This document shows positions 32,613-44,800 of a stretch of DNA of 64,000 bases, in pieces. Source of the stretch: Diplolepis rosae (taxonomy: Eukaryota; Arthropoda; Insecta; Hymenoptera; Diplolepididae); the NCBI GenBank assembly GCA_030998225.1, contig JAPYXD010000753.1, forward strand, positions 2,356,001 through 2,420,000. Reading direction: 5' to 3'. The notes under the pieces were generated by a model, which had not been told where the DNA came from, did no database searches, and saw nothing but the letters and a program-made list of their open reading frames with translations. Both the position numbers and the translations under genes were made by a program. Within the stretch, counting starts at the first letter, position 1; each line of letters starts with the position of its first letter.

Positions 32613-33270
32613 TTCGACCCTGGCTAGGAAGCCCGTGAAAAACATAATTAATTATCACTTTAAAAATTGTTTGAGCCGTTATTAAATGCATATTCTAAGA
32701 GATAAATGTTCATTTCGTCAGGAAAATTATTAAAAATATGAAAAATGTCTTTTTTAATAACAATTACTGTAGGTCAAAGTTCAATGCAGTTTTTTCGAAG
32801 TTTACTCTTTTAAAGTGATTGGATTTTAAGGAAAGATGACTCATTTTCCTCTTTAAACATTATTAGAAAACTCCACCACCTTAGATTTTTAATTAATCTC
32901 TCCTTTTCGGAGTGCTAATCAGAAATGTTAAAAAATGAAATAAAATTTATAAACAAATAACTGTAGTTAGAAAATAAGAGATTGATTAAAAAATGTAAGA
33001 CATTGGAATCTTTTAAAATTGTTTAAAGGAGAAAATGAGTCATAACTCCTCAAAATCCGATCATTTTTTTGGAGTAAAGTTGGGAAAAACTGCATTGAAC
33101 TTTGATCTACACTAGTTTACTAAAAATGCCATTTTCTTTATTTTTAAATTTTTTCCTGGTAAAACGAACATTTACTTCTAATATTATTATTAAATAAGAG
33201 CACTAACAATTTTCAAAGTAGTAATTAATTATGTTTTCATCGTGCTTCCCAGTTACAGTCGAGCTTCCTT
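32613..33270. repeat. Foldback element (~655 bp)
   Basis: The left arm starting GGTTCGACCCTGGCTAGGAAG and ACATAATTAATTAT is the diverged reverse complement of the right arm ending ATAATTAATTATG-like, TTTTCATCGTGCTTCCC, AGTTACAGTCGAGC. Shared inner landmarks are GGTCAAAGTTCAATGCAGTTTTT (near 32773) and its complement near 33090. No frame. Confidence 0.65.
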
Positions 33271-33627
33271 AACATATTTCAAAGCTACTTTAATCAATTT
33301 TTTCGATACAAAAAATCATCCTTACTAAAAGTAAACCGAAGGTTTTTCGATAAATGAAAATTGATCTATTTACTGAAATGGAAGGATTGAAAAAATCCTT
33401 ATGGTTATCCATTATTCGTGAGTTAAATTGAGTTGAACGTAGAAAAATGGGTCGTTTCACATGACGAGGGAAATATGGTACCTCGATACCACAATTGAGA
33501 GTTCAGTACGTCCTTTTCGCCATATGGCATCATTACACTTCAATCTCCAATCCTCAAATCGTTTACCTTCGTGTCAGCTTTGTTTTCTTTCTCAGACTTG
33601 AGAACTCTATCCAAGAGTTAGGCGAAG

Positions 33628-33728
33628 AGCCGTAGTGAGTTCGATTCCCCTGCGAGTCGTGGATATACTGTTCCTGATACTGGCTTCCGGTTCCGCACTA
33701 AGGCTCTGCCGGGAATCGAATTCGCTCT
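33628..33728. repeat. Inverted pair of tRNA B-box-like motifs
   Basis: GTGAGTTCGATTCCCC on the plus strand (33635-33650) and, on the minus strand, GAGCGAATTCGATTCCCGG (33711-33729). Both resemble a Pol III box B (GGTTCGANTCC) in an otherwise GC-rich patch. No matched box A or cloverleaf is evident, so this may be SINE remnants or chance. Confidence 0.25.
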
Positions 33729-33740
33729 CGCCGCGGCGCC

Positions 33741-35234
33741 GTCCGCCTCTACTTTTTGATTAAGCTATGCATACTTGAAAACGTTCACCCGCCACCCTTT
33801 CCATCTGTTCGGCAACTCTTTTTTTTTTCTTCGCTTTCTTCCTTACGCTTACGACAGAGTCAAAACCATTCAAGATGTACCTTAACATCTTCATTTCAGA
33901 CCCGAATAATATTTTTCATAAAGAAAAAATAATTTAGTGAAAAAATGGTAGTGTCACCCTCCATATTAATATTACACTCTAAAAACGGACTATTGACTGT
34001 CAAACAATTCCGTTCACTATTAATGGATTTTCTACTCAAAATTGTCATGAGAGGAAATCCTTTAACAGTTAAAGTATTTTCGTTTCAAGTGCTATCATTT
34101 TACTGCCAAAGTTTTTCCTTTGGTCTGGAAATAAAATCCTTTGTCGTACGAAAGAAGTATAATTTCGATGTTAAATGAAAACAAATTCTATGATATAACC
34201 TATAAGAAATGTACACAAGCCCAACTTTGACAAATCCCAATATTAAATCGATCATTTTCAATAATATAATAACGACCCGTCTTAGATTTCAGCTTAAAGC
34301 AATTTTAAGATATAACTTTGCTTACATTACAAATTTTCCAATACGTGTAAGATTGAAAGTCCATGATATATTAAATATATAATGTTGAAAAAGTGTTACA
34401 AAATAATTTTTAAACTTTGTTGCATTTTAAATTTCACAATAAATTCTATAGTAAACATTTTACTAATAATTTCGAATCCAAATATTTTTTTACAAATAAA
34501 AAACAACTGTATATTTCATATTATGAATAATTGTATAAAAAATTATACATATACGAAACTGTTTTACGGAAAAAAATGTGTAGCTGTCACAAGGATATTT
34601 TAGGTTATAGCAGCCGCATTTATGGTTAGGATAATTAATAATATAACTTGAACAGCAATATGTTTCTTTGTACCAGCTACACATTTTTTTGCGTGTAATG
34701 TTAAATAAGTATTTTCAAAATTAATTTAAGAAATGTTTTTATTCAATTTTATCAATGATATTAGAATGGATTTCCATATAAACTTTAAATGTCGAAATTT
34801 TTTCCAATACAAATTATTATTCGTTTTATAAAGTATATATTCCATGATCTTTATTTTTACAGTTTAAAAATTTCTTCAATGTATACATTTTTTCTTGCAA
34901 TTAAATAGATATTTGTCCAAACTTTATTTGTGGATCTGGAATACTATTTATTGTTAGAAAAAGAATTATGGATAGAATTGAATGTTACTCACTAATGCGC
35001 AGGCGCACTTCGTCATCTAGTCTAGAAATGCAATCCTTAAATAATTAGAGGATTTCTTTTCAGAGACAAAAATAATCATTCATTGGTAAAAATATTTTCT
35101 TTTTGCATCTCACAGATGAGTTTTGTAACAGGAAAAAGATTCTGTTGGTAGACAAAAGAAATCTGCTTAATTTCAATGGATGCATTCTGAAAGGAACATA
35201 ATTTCACTATCGATGGATTTTTTTTTAGAGTGTA
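33741..35234. other. Unassigned AT-rich DNA
   Basis: No recognised repeat or gene. Frames 33945-34178, 34382-34603 and 34490-34684 have no motif; the last two overlap on opposite strands. Confidence 0.45.
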
Positions 35235-35307
35235 TAAAAGATGCTGGTTTGCGATCAATGAGGGTCAAATATAAAGAAGAAAACTCTTCATAATGTCAAA
35301 ATTTTTG

Positions 35308-35347
35308 CGACGTTTCGTTGGCTATGGGTTTGCCAACCTCATCAGGC
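35308..35347 (-). ncRNA. Hammerhead-like motif, left terminal repeat
   Basis: Minus strand reads CCTGATGAG, GTTG, a loop, CCAAC, GAAACGTCG. CUGAUGAG and GAAAC boxes are perfect, and GUUG/CAAC can form a minimal stem II. Stems I and III would be very short, as in the minimal Penelope type, which usually needs a dimer to cleave. Confidence 0.6.
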
Positions 35348-35545
35348 TTTATTAAATTAAAAAAAACACCAAATAGTAAAATTGTCACACACAAGAGAAA
35401 TAAAAATTAAATTAACTTAATATCAAAAACATACACAAAATTATTAAATTTTACCTTTATAAAAGAAGGTTAACGCATGATGAGTAATGTCGAGAATATA
35501 ATTAAAGATTAAAATTTCTTAAAATTCTTAAAAAGATCTTAAAAA

Positions 35546-36735
35546 TTAGAAGATTCTGTTGTAGATGATAATCATGTTCTGCTTTCACTAGATGCCAGTT
35601 CATTATTCACAAAAGTACCCTGTGATTTGGTCCTAAAGAGTTTAGACCGAAGATGTCAGCTTATTCATAATAACTGTAGAATTCCATTTGATGAAATTAT
35701 AAATTGTACTAAATTTCTTTTCGAAAACACATACTTTACCTTTAATAATAATATTTATTTGCAAATTTTTGGCACTCCAATGGGTTCACCAATTTCACCT
35801 CTATTCGCAGACATTGTCATGGATGATTTGGAAAATGATTGCCTACGAATTTTAAAAGACAAACATAATTGCTCTCCTTTATTTTATTACAGATTTGTAG
35901 AAGACAATATTCTGTGTGTACAAAAGAAATTTATTGACTTGGTTTTAAACATTTTTAATTCACAAGATAAGAACTTACAATTCACCTTTGAGGTTCAACA
36001 AAATAATAAAATTAACTTTCTGGACTTGTCATTAATTATAAAAGAAAATAAAATTATTTCTAATTGGTTTCGAAAACCTACCTCATCAAATAGAACAATT
36101 AATTACTTTTCCAATCATCCAATTTGTCAGAAAAAAAATATTGTTTATAACTTAGTTGACCGAGCGATATCTTTATCTAAATAGCTTCATCGATAAACAT
36201 ATAAAAATCCATATGAATAAAATTAAATACAGCTCTCCAAATTCTCTAAATAAAAAAACCCGTTCAGATTTATACAGACATCAACCAAAAGTATGTTTGC
36301 CATACAACGTAACAAACTTCACTAAATTGTCTAATATTTAAAAAAAATATAATATGTCAACTATCCCAGTCGTTAACAAAACTTTGAAATCAATAATAAA
36401 ATTAGGTAAAGACTCCACAAACAAATGGGAACAAACTAATATTGTGTACAAATTTAATTGTAAAAATTGCCCTGCGACTTATATTGGTGAATCTAAGAGA
36501 GCATTAAGAGTTCGTATTAATGAACACAAAAATAAAAAAAAAATAGTGAATCCGTAGTCTGTGAACATCAATTGGAATTCAACCATGAATTTGATTGGGA
36601 AAATACCAAGATTGTTGATTATGTCTCTGACTATCGGAAAAGATTAGCATCAGAGATGATTCATATAAAATTCAATAAATTTAGTATAAATAAAATAGAA
36701 GACATATTTACTTTGAATAGAATTTATTTTTCATT
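35546..36735 (+). pseudogene. Penelope-like reverse transcriptase + GIY-YIG endonuclease, broken
   Basis: An enzyme that would copy element RNA at a nicked chromosomal site. Visible RT pieces in order: LSLDASSLFTKVP (from about 35583), GTPMGSPISPLFADIVMDDLE (~35770-35832), the catalytic box read as YRFVEDN (~35887-35907), then INFLDLSLI and NWFRKPTSSNRTINYF, all typical of Penelope RTs. The catalytic box should be a Y-x-D-D type; here the first aspartate is Glu, so the enzyme is probably dead. After a frame change near 36170-36184 (frame 2 to 3) and an in-frame stop at about 36339-36341, the endonuclease part begins: VYKFNCKNCPATYIGESKRALR carries a CxxC and the YIG motif (~36441-36505). A second frame change falls in the A-run at 36528-36541. 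The frame then continues through EHQLEFNHEFDWENTKIVDY to FSLL, where MITE-5 cuts it. The N-terminal third of a normal protein is absent. It has no partner gene; it is a transposon remnant. Confidence 0.88.
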
Positions 36736-36741
36736 ACTTAA

Positions 36742-37298
36742 GGGGGGTTTCTACTTTGTTCGGCCAAAAAAACGTGCTTTTTTTAGAAATTTTTTTTGGG
36801 GAACGAGTTGAGTAATAGCCACGAAATTTTTAACAGTCATTTATCAAGGGCTTAGCTATAGCTCGAACTAGAATCTTAAAAAAATATTAATTTTTTTTCA
36901 TTAAACATGAAAATTTGTATTGAAAAAAGTAGGTGAAAATTGAGTTTTTTAGTCAACATCGCATTGCTCCTTCATTTTTCATTTTTTTTTTCAAAATCCT
37001 AGTTCCAGCCATAGACAAAAGGATAAAGAACAATAAAAAATTTCATTTTTGTGTTTCAGGTCATTTCAAACAGCGGCAGGACTTCTTCGAGTAGGGAAAA
37101 TTCGTCCGGCGCGCCGCCATTGCTCGATGCCCCCCTCCACCCCCTTTGCATATTTTAACTTTAAACTTTTTGTACTTGTACAATAAACATGTACCTACAA
37201 CTGAAAAAAAATTTCCAGTGTTTATCTCAAAAAACTTCTCAAAAAAAAGTTTTCAAAAAAAAGCATGTTTTTTCGGCCGCACAAGGTAGAAACCCCCC
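36742..37298. mobile_element. MITE-5, TTAA-flanked, G6/C6 ends, in the Penelope element
   Basis: 557 bp between TTAA at 36738-36741 and 37299-37302. Ends GGGGGGTTTCTACTTTGTTC and (right, reverse complement) GGGGGGTTTCTACCTTGTGC continue as ~45 bp inverted repeats with GGCCAAAAAAACGTGCTTTT. The endonuclease frame before it (IYFSLL) rejoins AATAGATTAAATTC after it, so the host site is reconstructable. TTAA plus a G/C-run end fits piggyBac-type elements (inference). Confidence 0.88.
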
Positions 37299-37541
37299 TT
37301 AATAGATTAAATTCATGATAGCTTTCCAGCTGATGTCTGTTTACGTTTCAAATTCTATGTTTACAATAACTGTTGTCAATATTTAAAGTTAACTGTTTGA
37401 ATCTAATAACTTAGTAGACAAAGTGTCGTCGACTCCAAGACATCACGTCATTTTATTAGTAAAATCATGACTTTTATTATAATTTTATATTCTCGACATT
37501 ACTCATCATGAGTTAACCTTCCTTTATAAAGGTAAAATTTA

Positions 37542-38580
37542 ATTTTAAAGTGACATGTTTGATAAAATGTCTGCTATTATATTGACCCAAAATTCATAGA
37601 ATTTTTTTCATTTCTCATTATTTTGGCATAGGGTCAGATTCTTTTTATTTTCTTCGATTGAAATTTTCACTATTCGATATATAAAAACTCAAAAAGAAAG
37701 CAAGGCAAACGTTTCGGCCACATATGGGGGCCCTCTTCAGTGCCATAAATTCAAAGAATAATTCAAAAATTTTTGTAAAACGTAGATAATTAAAATAAGA
37801 ATTATCATAAAATTGAAAAACTTATCTCGTAGCTTGCAATTCAGAATGAAGTAGTCCAGTATGCAGCATCACGAATTGAAAAAATGTTTAGAGTTCACTG
37901 TGAATAAAAAACCGGATAACCAATAAACAGGAAAACATAAAAAATTTTTTGCACACGAACCGACCACAATTTAAAAAAATTTATTTATTTTTTTTTTTTT
38001 TTAATAAAGAACGATGCCGAATTGGTAATCGAGGGCAGAACGCGAACAAGGTTTAGATTTTTAAAAACTTTGCGTGAAGACTTTGTTACCGCCGGAGTCT
38101 CTTATAGAATGATCTGAACTGTTTTCAAAACCGACTCGAGACATGTGGCTTTGCTGACCGAAAATTTTTTTATATAAGCAATCCTGAGTGGTTCTTTTCC
38201 TCCTTGAAGAAGACTATTGTCCTATACCTAGTTAAGAAATTCGAGACGTTTATGTTGATTTTCACGAGTGGACGAAGGCGTGTATTTTTTAAGAAACGAT
38301 TTTTTTATATTTCAGCTTCACGGACAATCCATTTAATATTGAATTTGCAAGCAAGGCATTACAGAAACCTAATTTATTATAATATCTATACATGTAGTTT
38401 TACTCAATATTATTTGAGTATGTTAAGAAATAAATTTAAAAAATTGAAGGTTTTTTATTACTGCATTCAGATTTACTTTCTTTTTTGAGTTTTTATATAT
38501 CGAATAGTGAAAATTTCAATCGAAGAAAATAAAAAAGAATCTGACCCTATGCCAAAATAATGAGAAATGAAAAAAATTCT
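37542..38580. mobile_element. Insertion in the Penelope 3' terminal repeat, 10 bp duplication
   Basis: Flanked by GTAAAATTTA at 37532-37541 and 38581-38590; the left terminal repeat (near 35447-35456) shows this decamer once. The interior has inverted repeats 37600-37702 / 38483-38580 (ATTATTTTGGCATAGGGTCAG, TTCACTATTCGATATATAAA) and a hammerhead-like motif at 37708-37743, so it is probably another truncated Penelope-type copy. The frame 38204-38488 has no RT or nuclease motif. Confidence 0.75.
37708..37743 (-). ncRNA. Hammerhead-like motif in the inner insertion
   Basis: Minus strand reads ACTGAAGAG, GGCC, cccatatgt, GGCC, GAAACGTTTGC. Same plan as the flanking Penelope motif, with GGCC/GGCC as stem II, but CUGAUGA is CUGAAGA. 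It belongs to a different terminal-repeat family. Confidence 0.5.
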
Positions 38581-38689
38581 GTAAAATTTAATAATTTTGT
38601 GTATGTTTTTGATATTAAGTTAATTTAATTTTTATTTTTCTTGTGTGTGACAATTTTATTATTTGGTGTTTTTTTTTTAATTTAAGAAA

Positions 38690-38730
38690 GCCTGATGAGG
38701 TTGACAAACCCATAGCCAACGAAACGTCGC
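38690..38730 (+). ncRNA. Hammerhead-like motif, right terminal repeat
   Basis: CCTGATGAGGTTGACAAACC then CATAGCCAACGAAACGTCG: core boxes CTGATGAG and GAAACGTC both intact. Mirror image of 35308-35347. Confidence 0.6.
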
Positions 38731-38825
38731 AAAAATTTTGACATTATGAAGAGTTTTCTTCTTTATATTTGACCCTCATTGATCGCAAACCAGCATCTTT
38801 TATAAAAAATAATCTAATTTTAAGT

Positions 38826-38945
38826 CAGTCATGGTAAGTAACTAGTTACTTTTTTGGAGTAATGATGGTGGTAAATAGTTCCTCTTGTGAATAAGTAACG
38901 AATTGGTAACTAGTTACGTTTTTTTCAATAATGTTAACGATAGAG
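38826..38945 (+). mobile_element. Possible hAT-type terminus
   Basis: CAGTCATGGTAAGTAACTAG, TTACTTTTTTGGAGTAAT and a second TAACTAGTTACGTTTTTTT 60 bp on. A CA-start with iterated TAACTAGTTAC subterminal words is common in hAT-family ends. No matching opposite end or 8 bp duplication found, so this is a fragment at best. Confidence 0.35.
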
Positions 38946-41844
38946 ATCTTACTTTTTTCGTTACTTTTAAAATATTGTAGAGGTATTTTTTATGACATTT
39001 AATGTAGTTTATTGCTTTTGCAACGATTTTTTATTTTCACTATTTGAATTGTGGCGGCACTTTCAACGATCAATTGTTAACCAACGTTCGAGAAGCTGAT
39101 TGGCGGTAAACAGAGTTCTTAAATTCTAGAGAATTTAAGTTAAAGTAATATAACCGAAAATATTATCGAGTTTAAAGAATATAAAGAGAATTTTAAGAAT
39201 TTATGATTTAAATAATTATGTATCAATATTTATAGTACCTTTATAGTTGAATAAGAGGCGGCCACTCATATAAATATATTTATAAATAAAAAAGATCTTG
39301 AGAATAGTTTCACTGACAATATATTAAAATTATATACTGTTGAAATTTGAGGTTAGGTTCATTTTGAATTTAATGCATTGAATACTAAAAATCTTATATT
39401 AATATTATACAATATGATGTATATAATATACATATAATAGTTACATTAAATTATATATTTATTTACTAAAATTCGAATTTTCATGGAAAAAAACAGTTTT
39501 TATTCTTTCTTGCATTTTCCGGGGTCGCTGAAGGTCACGGAATTTATAAATCGGCAGGGAAAAACAAGTGAAACCTATAAAAGTTAGGGAATTTTTTTGG
39601 ATTCAATAAATTATAATTATAATTTAACACATTATTCATTCTCTTCCTCACAAATAAAATGCCAATACAAAGTCGCAAACACCAATCGATCAACTGAAAC
39701 GCTCGAGCTTCGAGAGCACATTTTGAATTTAAGTCAAGATTTTTTTCTTAATTCTGCAGATGGAGGTTTACTATACATATAACCAGAATATGATAAAAAT
39801 ATTAAAAGATGATTTCATATTGCAGTATTAATTCATCTTGAATGTTAAACACGTTCAAAAAGACAAACTAACAAAATTCTCATAAATTCTCAAAGAATTT
39901 ATCTGCCGGTTATATTCTTGGTAATATTCTCATTTTCGTACCGTCCTCTCTTTGATAGACGTTATAAATTGTAATGTATTAAAGTATAACATCACAAAAA
40001 GTTATAAAAAATTTCAAACAGTAAAAGCTAAAAGAAAATGATTCCACAACAGGTCTTTAAATTTTTTATGTAATTCTTATGGATATTTTAAGATGGGAAA
40101 AATAACCTATCTTTTATGCCACATTACGCTATATAATTCATAACTTCACGATGAAAATCTTTCCAGTCAAAATTTTCCTAATAATTTCAAAAATTCAACA
40201 CAGACACAAAAACCCTGCAAGTAGTTAAGACTCGGTGAAGAAAATTTTGTAACAAAAATGATTTAAATTCTATTTTTAATTATAAAAATGAATTTTAATA
40301 GAGTAATTTAATTGTGAATTTTAAAAATATTTCTGCTGGGTCAGGCATTGTTTTCTATTTGCACGATGTCTTCAACTTTCTGGCATGATATCAAGACATA
40401 ATTTAAGGATGCGAAATTCTTTTAGACTCTTATTTCGTTTTTCTTTGTCCCGAGGATATAAAAAAAAGAGCGAAAAATCTGTCTGTATTGAAAGTCTAAG
40501 ATACTTTGCCATATAGTATAATAAAATGCACTAACTCCATAATTTCGATATCTATTGTGAAAAAATAATTAATAAGGATCAGGATTTTTAAGATGATAAA
40601 AAAGAATCTGACTGACTCGTTGAATACTTGGTCGTTGGCGTTGGCGATATTTTTCTCGTCAAGACCCACGAGAGCCAGTGAATTATACGAGTAATAGTCC
40701 AAATTCCCCAGATTCCCGACGTCGGCTCAGATTCCATGGTATGGTGGTCATAAGTAAGAGAGGATAAAAATTATTTTACAGAGGATTCTCTACGCAGACC
40801 GCGGAATAAAGAAAACTTTGTTTTTAACACAAGGTCAAACATACATAAATACTTTCATATAGTATTTCACATTATGAAAATCTGTTTACACGTTTTTTGC
40901 AACAGAATATCTAGCTTGAATTAAAAACTGTATTTCCAGACTATTATTACATTTTTTGAAATTAAAATGTAAATTAAAAAAAAATTCCAGGGTTTCTAGG
41001 TCTTGCGGAACACTGGAAATGCTGTGCAAAAATATGAACATTCTAAACTTTTAATTAACCATACCTGATAGTGATAATAATTTCGAGAATTCTGCGAATC
41101 GTTCCACCATCACGCCCTCGGCTTTATGCGGCACTTTCCCGTCATTCTTTCAGAGCCAATAAATACGGCTATAGGGATTTTTCCACTAATTATAATATGT
41201 CTGGTGTTGGGGTCTTTTTCTTCGTATACACGATATACAAACAGAATGTGAGGCAAAAGGCTCGAGAGCAGTTTGAGAAATAATAAGAATAGAGGAAAAG
41301 GAAGAGAGGGAGATAGAGGAAGAAAAGGAAAATGCGAAAAGGGGATGGAGGACAATTTGCCAAGAATTTCGAGAATGCAACAACCACGACTGGTGCGAAA
41401 TGAAATAAACCAAAGAATATTAATTTACAGTCGACGTGAAGGGAGTCAAGATTTTTTCACCTCGTTATGTATTGCAGAAAGAATGTATCAGTTTCTTAAA
41501 AAGATTTACATAGGGTTGAAAAAATGAGAGCTGTAGAAACCAAACGCTCCACATTTTGTTCTTAACAGAAACCTAAACAATGCAATAAATAGGCAAATCA
41601 TTGTACAGGAAAAAAACTCAAGGGAAATTGGCGTGATGGTTATACGGACAACGTTTGGCTTTGGCAATCTTCAAAGATAAGCACAGTCGGGCACGGCCAA
41701 CATTTGGATGGGCGAGCACTTAGACTTGGGTCATTTTTTTTCGCTACATAAATACACATTTATTGTCTCGTTTGGATTTCTTTCAAAGGCAAGAGGAAAC
41801 GGAAATTTTTCTGAAATGACTGACTATGACCATCGCTTAAATGT
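38946..41844. other. Unassigned DNA
   Basis: No gene identified. Contains scattered FCCAGG-type repeat words near 39520-39590 and 40985, and a purine-rich tract 41270-41345 (GAAGAGAGGGAGATAGAGG) that produces several overlapping frames on both strands (41071-41527), none with a protein motif. Confidence 0.4.
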
Positions 41845-44800
41845 TGGTCCAACGTAGGAGATCGACTGTTGATTATCAACGTTGGTACAATGTTGGGTAA
41901 CAATTTTCCCAACGTTATTCCGACTGTCGAAAAAGTGATTTTCCGACAGTGGATATATAAGGTCTATCCAGTGTCTATTCAGTCCTGGTAGCCGATTGCA
42001 AAATACCAGCGTTTGTACAACGTTGAGTGTACAACAAGCCCCGTCTTCGTCCGACTGTCGAAAAAGTAATTTTCCGACATTGGGTGTACAAGGTCTATCC
42101 AGCGTCTATTCAGCCCCTGCAGTCGACTGTAAAATACCAGCGTTTGTACAACGTTGAGTGTAAAACAGGTCCAACCTTCTTCCGATTGTGGAAAAAGTAA
42201 TTTTCCGACAGTGGATGTACAAGATCCAGTCAGTGTCTATTCAGCCCTGGTAGTCGACCGGGAAATACTAGCGTTTGTACAATGTTGGGAAACGATTGAC
42301 CAAACCTTATTCCGACTGTGGAAAAAGTAATTTTCCGATAGTGGATGTACAAGGTCTACCCAGTGTCTTTTCAGCCCCAATAGCCGACTGTAAAATACCA
42401 GCTTTTGTACACCGTTGGGTGTAAAACAGGCCCAACCTTCTTTTGATTGTGGAAAAAGTAATTTTCCGACAGTGGATGTACAAGATCCAGTCAGTGTCTA
42501 TTCAGCCCTGGTAGTCGAACGGGAAATACTAGAGTTTGTACAATGTTGGGAAACGATTGACCAAACCTTATTCCGACTGTGGAAAAAGTAATTTTCCGAT
42601 AGTGGATGTACAAGGTCTATCCAGTGTCTATTCAGTCCCGGTAGTCGACTGGGAAATACTAGCGTTTGTACAATGTTGGGAAACGATTGGCCAAACCTTC
42701 TTCCGACTGTGGAAAAAGTAATTTTCCGACAGTGAATGGGTAAGGTCTATCCAGTGTCTATTCAGCCCCGGGAGTCGACTGTAAAATACCAGCGTTTATA
42801 CAACGTTGAGTGTAAGACAGGCTCAAGCTTCTTCCGAGTGTGGAAAAAGTAATTTTCCGACAGTAAATGTGTAAGGTTCTACCACGTGTCTTTTCAGCCC
42901 CAATAGCCGACTGTAAAATACCAGCTTTTGTACACCGTTCGGTGTAAAACAGGTCCAACCTTCTTCCGATTGTGGAAAAAGTAATTTTCCGACAGTGGAT
43001 GTACAAGATCCAGTCAGTGTCTATTCAGCCCTGGTAGTCGACCGGGAAATACTAGCGTTTGTACAATGTTGGGAAACGATTGACCAAACCTTATTCCGAC
43101 TGTGGAAAAAGTAATTTTCCGATAGTGGATGTACAAGGTCTATCCAGTGTCTATTCAGTCCCGGTAGTCGACTGGGAAATACTAGCGTTTGTACAATGTT
43201 GGGAAACGATTGGCCAAACCTTCTTCCGACTGTGGAAAAAGTAATTTTCCGACAGTGAATGGGTAAGGTCTATCCAGTGTCTATTCAGCCTCAATAATCA
43301 ACTGGGAAATACTAGCGTTGGTACCATGTTGGGAAACGATTGGCCAAACCTTCTTCCGACTGTGGAAAAAGTAATTTTCCGACAGTGAATGTACAAGGTC
43401 TATCCAGTGTCTATTTAGCCCTGGTAGTCGACTGCAAAATACCAGTGTGTTTGTACAATGTTAGGTGTACAACAGGCCCAACCTTATTCCGACAGTGGAA
43501 AATGTGATTTTCCGACAGTGGATGTACAAGGTCTATCCAGTGTCTATTCAGTCCCGGTAGTCGACTGGGAAATACTAGCGTTTGTACAATGTTGGGAAAC
43601 GATTGGCCAAACCTTCTTCCGACTGTGGAAAAAGTAATTTTCCGACAGTGAATGTACAAGGTCTATCCAGTGTCTATTTAGCCCTGGTAGTCGACTGCAA
43701 AATACCAGTGTGTTTGTACAATGTTAGGTGCACAACAGGCCCAACCTTATTCCGACAGTGGAAAAAGTGATTTTCCGACAGTGGATGTACAAGGTCTATC
43801 CAGTGTCTATTCAGCCCTGGTAGTCGACCGGGAAATACTAGCGTTTGTACAATGTTGGGAAACGATTGACCAAACCTTATTCCGACTGTGGAAAAAGTAA
43901 TTTTCCGATAGTGGATGTACAAGGTCTATCCAGTGTCTATTCAGTCCCGGTAGTCGACTGGGAAATACTAGCGTTTGTACAATGTTGGGAAACGATTGGC
44001 CAAACCTTCTTCCGACTGTGGAAAAAGTAATTTTCCGACAGTGAATTGGTAAGGTCTATCCAGTGTCTACTCAGCCTCAATAGTCAACTGGGAAATACTA
44101 GCGTTTGTACAATGTTGGGAAACGATTGGCCAAACCTTCTTCCGACTGTGGAAAAAGTAATTTTCCGACAGTGAATGTACAAGGTCTATCCAGTGTCTAT
44201 TTAGCCCTGGTAGTCGACTGCAAAATACCAGTGTGTTTGTACAATGTTAGGTGTACAACAGGCCCAACCATATTCCGACTGTGGAAAAAGTAATTTTCCC
44301 TTAGTTGATGTACAAGGTCTATCCAGTGTCTATTCAGCCCTGGTAGTCGACCGGGAAATACTAGCGTTTGTACAATGTTGGGAAACGATTGACCAAACCT
44401 TATTCCGACTGTGGAAAAAGTAATTTTCCGATAGTGGATGTACAAGGTCTATCCAGTGTCTATTCAGTCCCGGTAGTCGACTGGGAAATACTAGCGTTTG
44501 TACAATGTTGGGAAACGATTGGCCAAACCCTCTTCCGACTGTGGAAAAAGTAATTTTCCGACAGTGAATTGGTAAGGTCTATCCAGTGTCTACTCAGCCT
44601 CAATAGTCAACTGGGAAATACTAGCGTTTGTACAATGTTGGGAAACGATTGGCCAAACCTTCTTCCGACTGTGGAAAAAGTAATTTTCCGACAGTGAATG
44701 TACAAGGTCTATCCAGTGTCTATTTAGCCCTGGTAGTCGACTGCAAAATACCAGTGTGTTTGTACAATGTTAGGTGTACAACAGGCCCAACCTTATTCCG

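Larger units (their letters stand above)
35235..38806 (+). mobile_element. Penelope-like element with inverted terminal repeats
   Basis: The outer sequences 35235-35508 and (37478-37541 plus 38581-38806) are reverse complements, starting at ATAAAAGATGCTGGTTTGCG and ending CGCAAACCAGCATCTTTTAT. Both carry a hammerhead-like core. Between them is a 5'-truncated RT/endonuclease region (35546-36735). Penelope-like elements are known for terminal repeats that can be inverted by 5' truncation and for hammerhead motifs in them, which fits. The element was later hit by MITE-5 (36742-37298) and by another insertion (37542-38580). Confidence 0.85.

Noticed and set aside
41071..41527. Overlapping frames on both strands over a GAGAGG tract
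   Set aside because: A purine-rich low-complexity tract removes stops on both strands; no protein family features.
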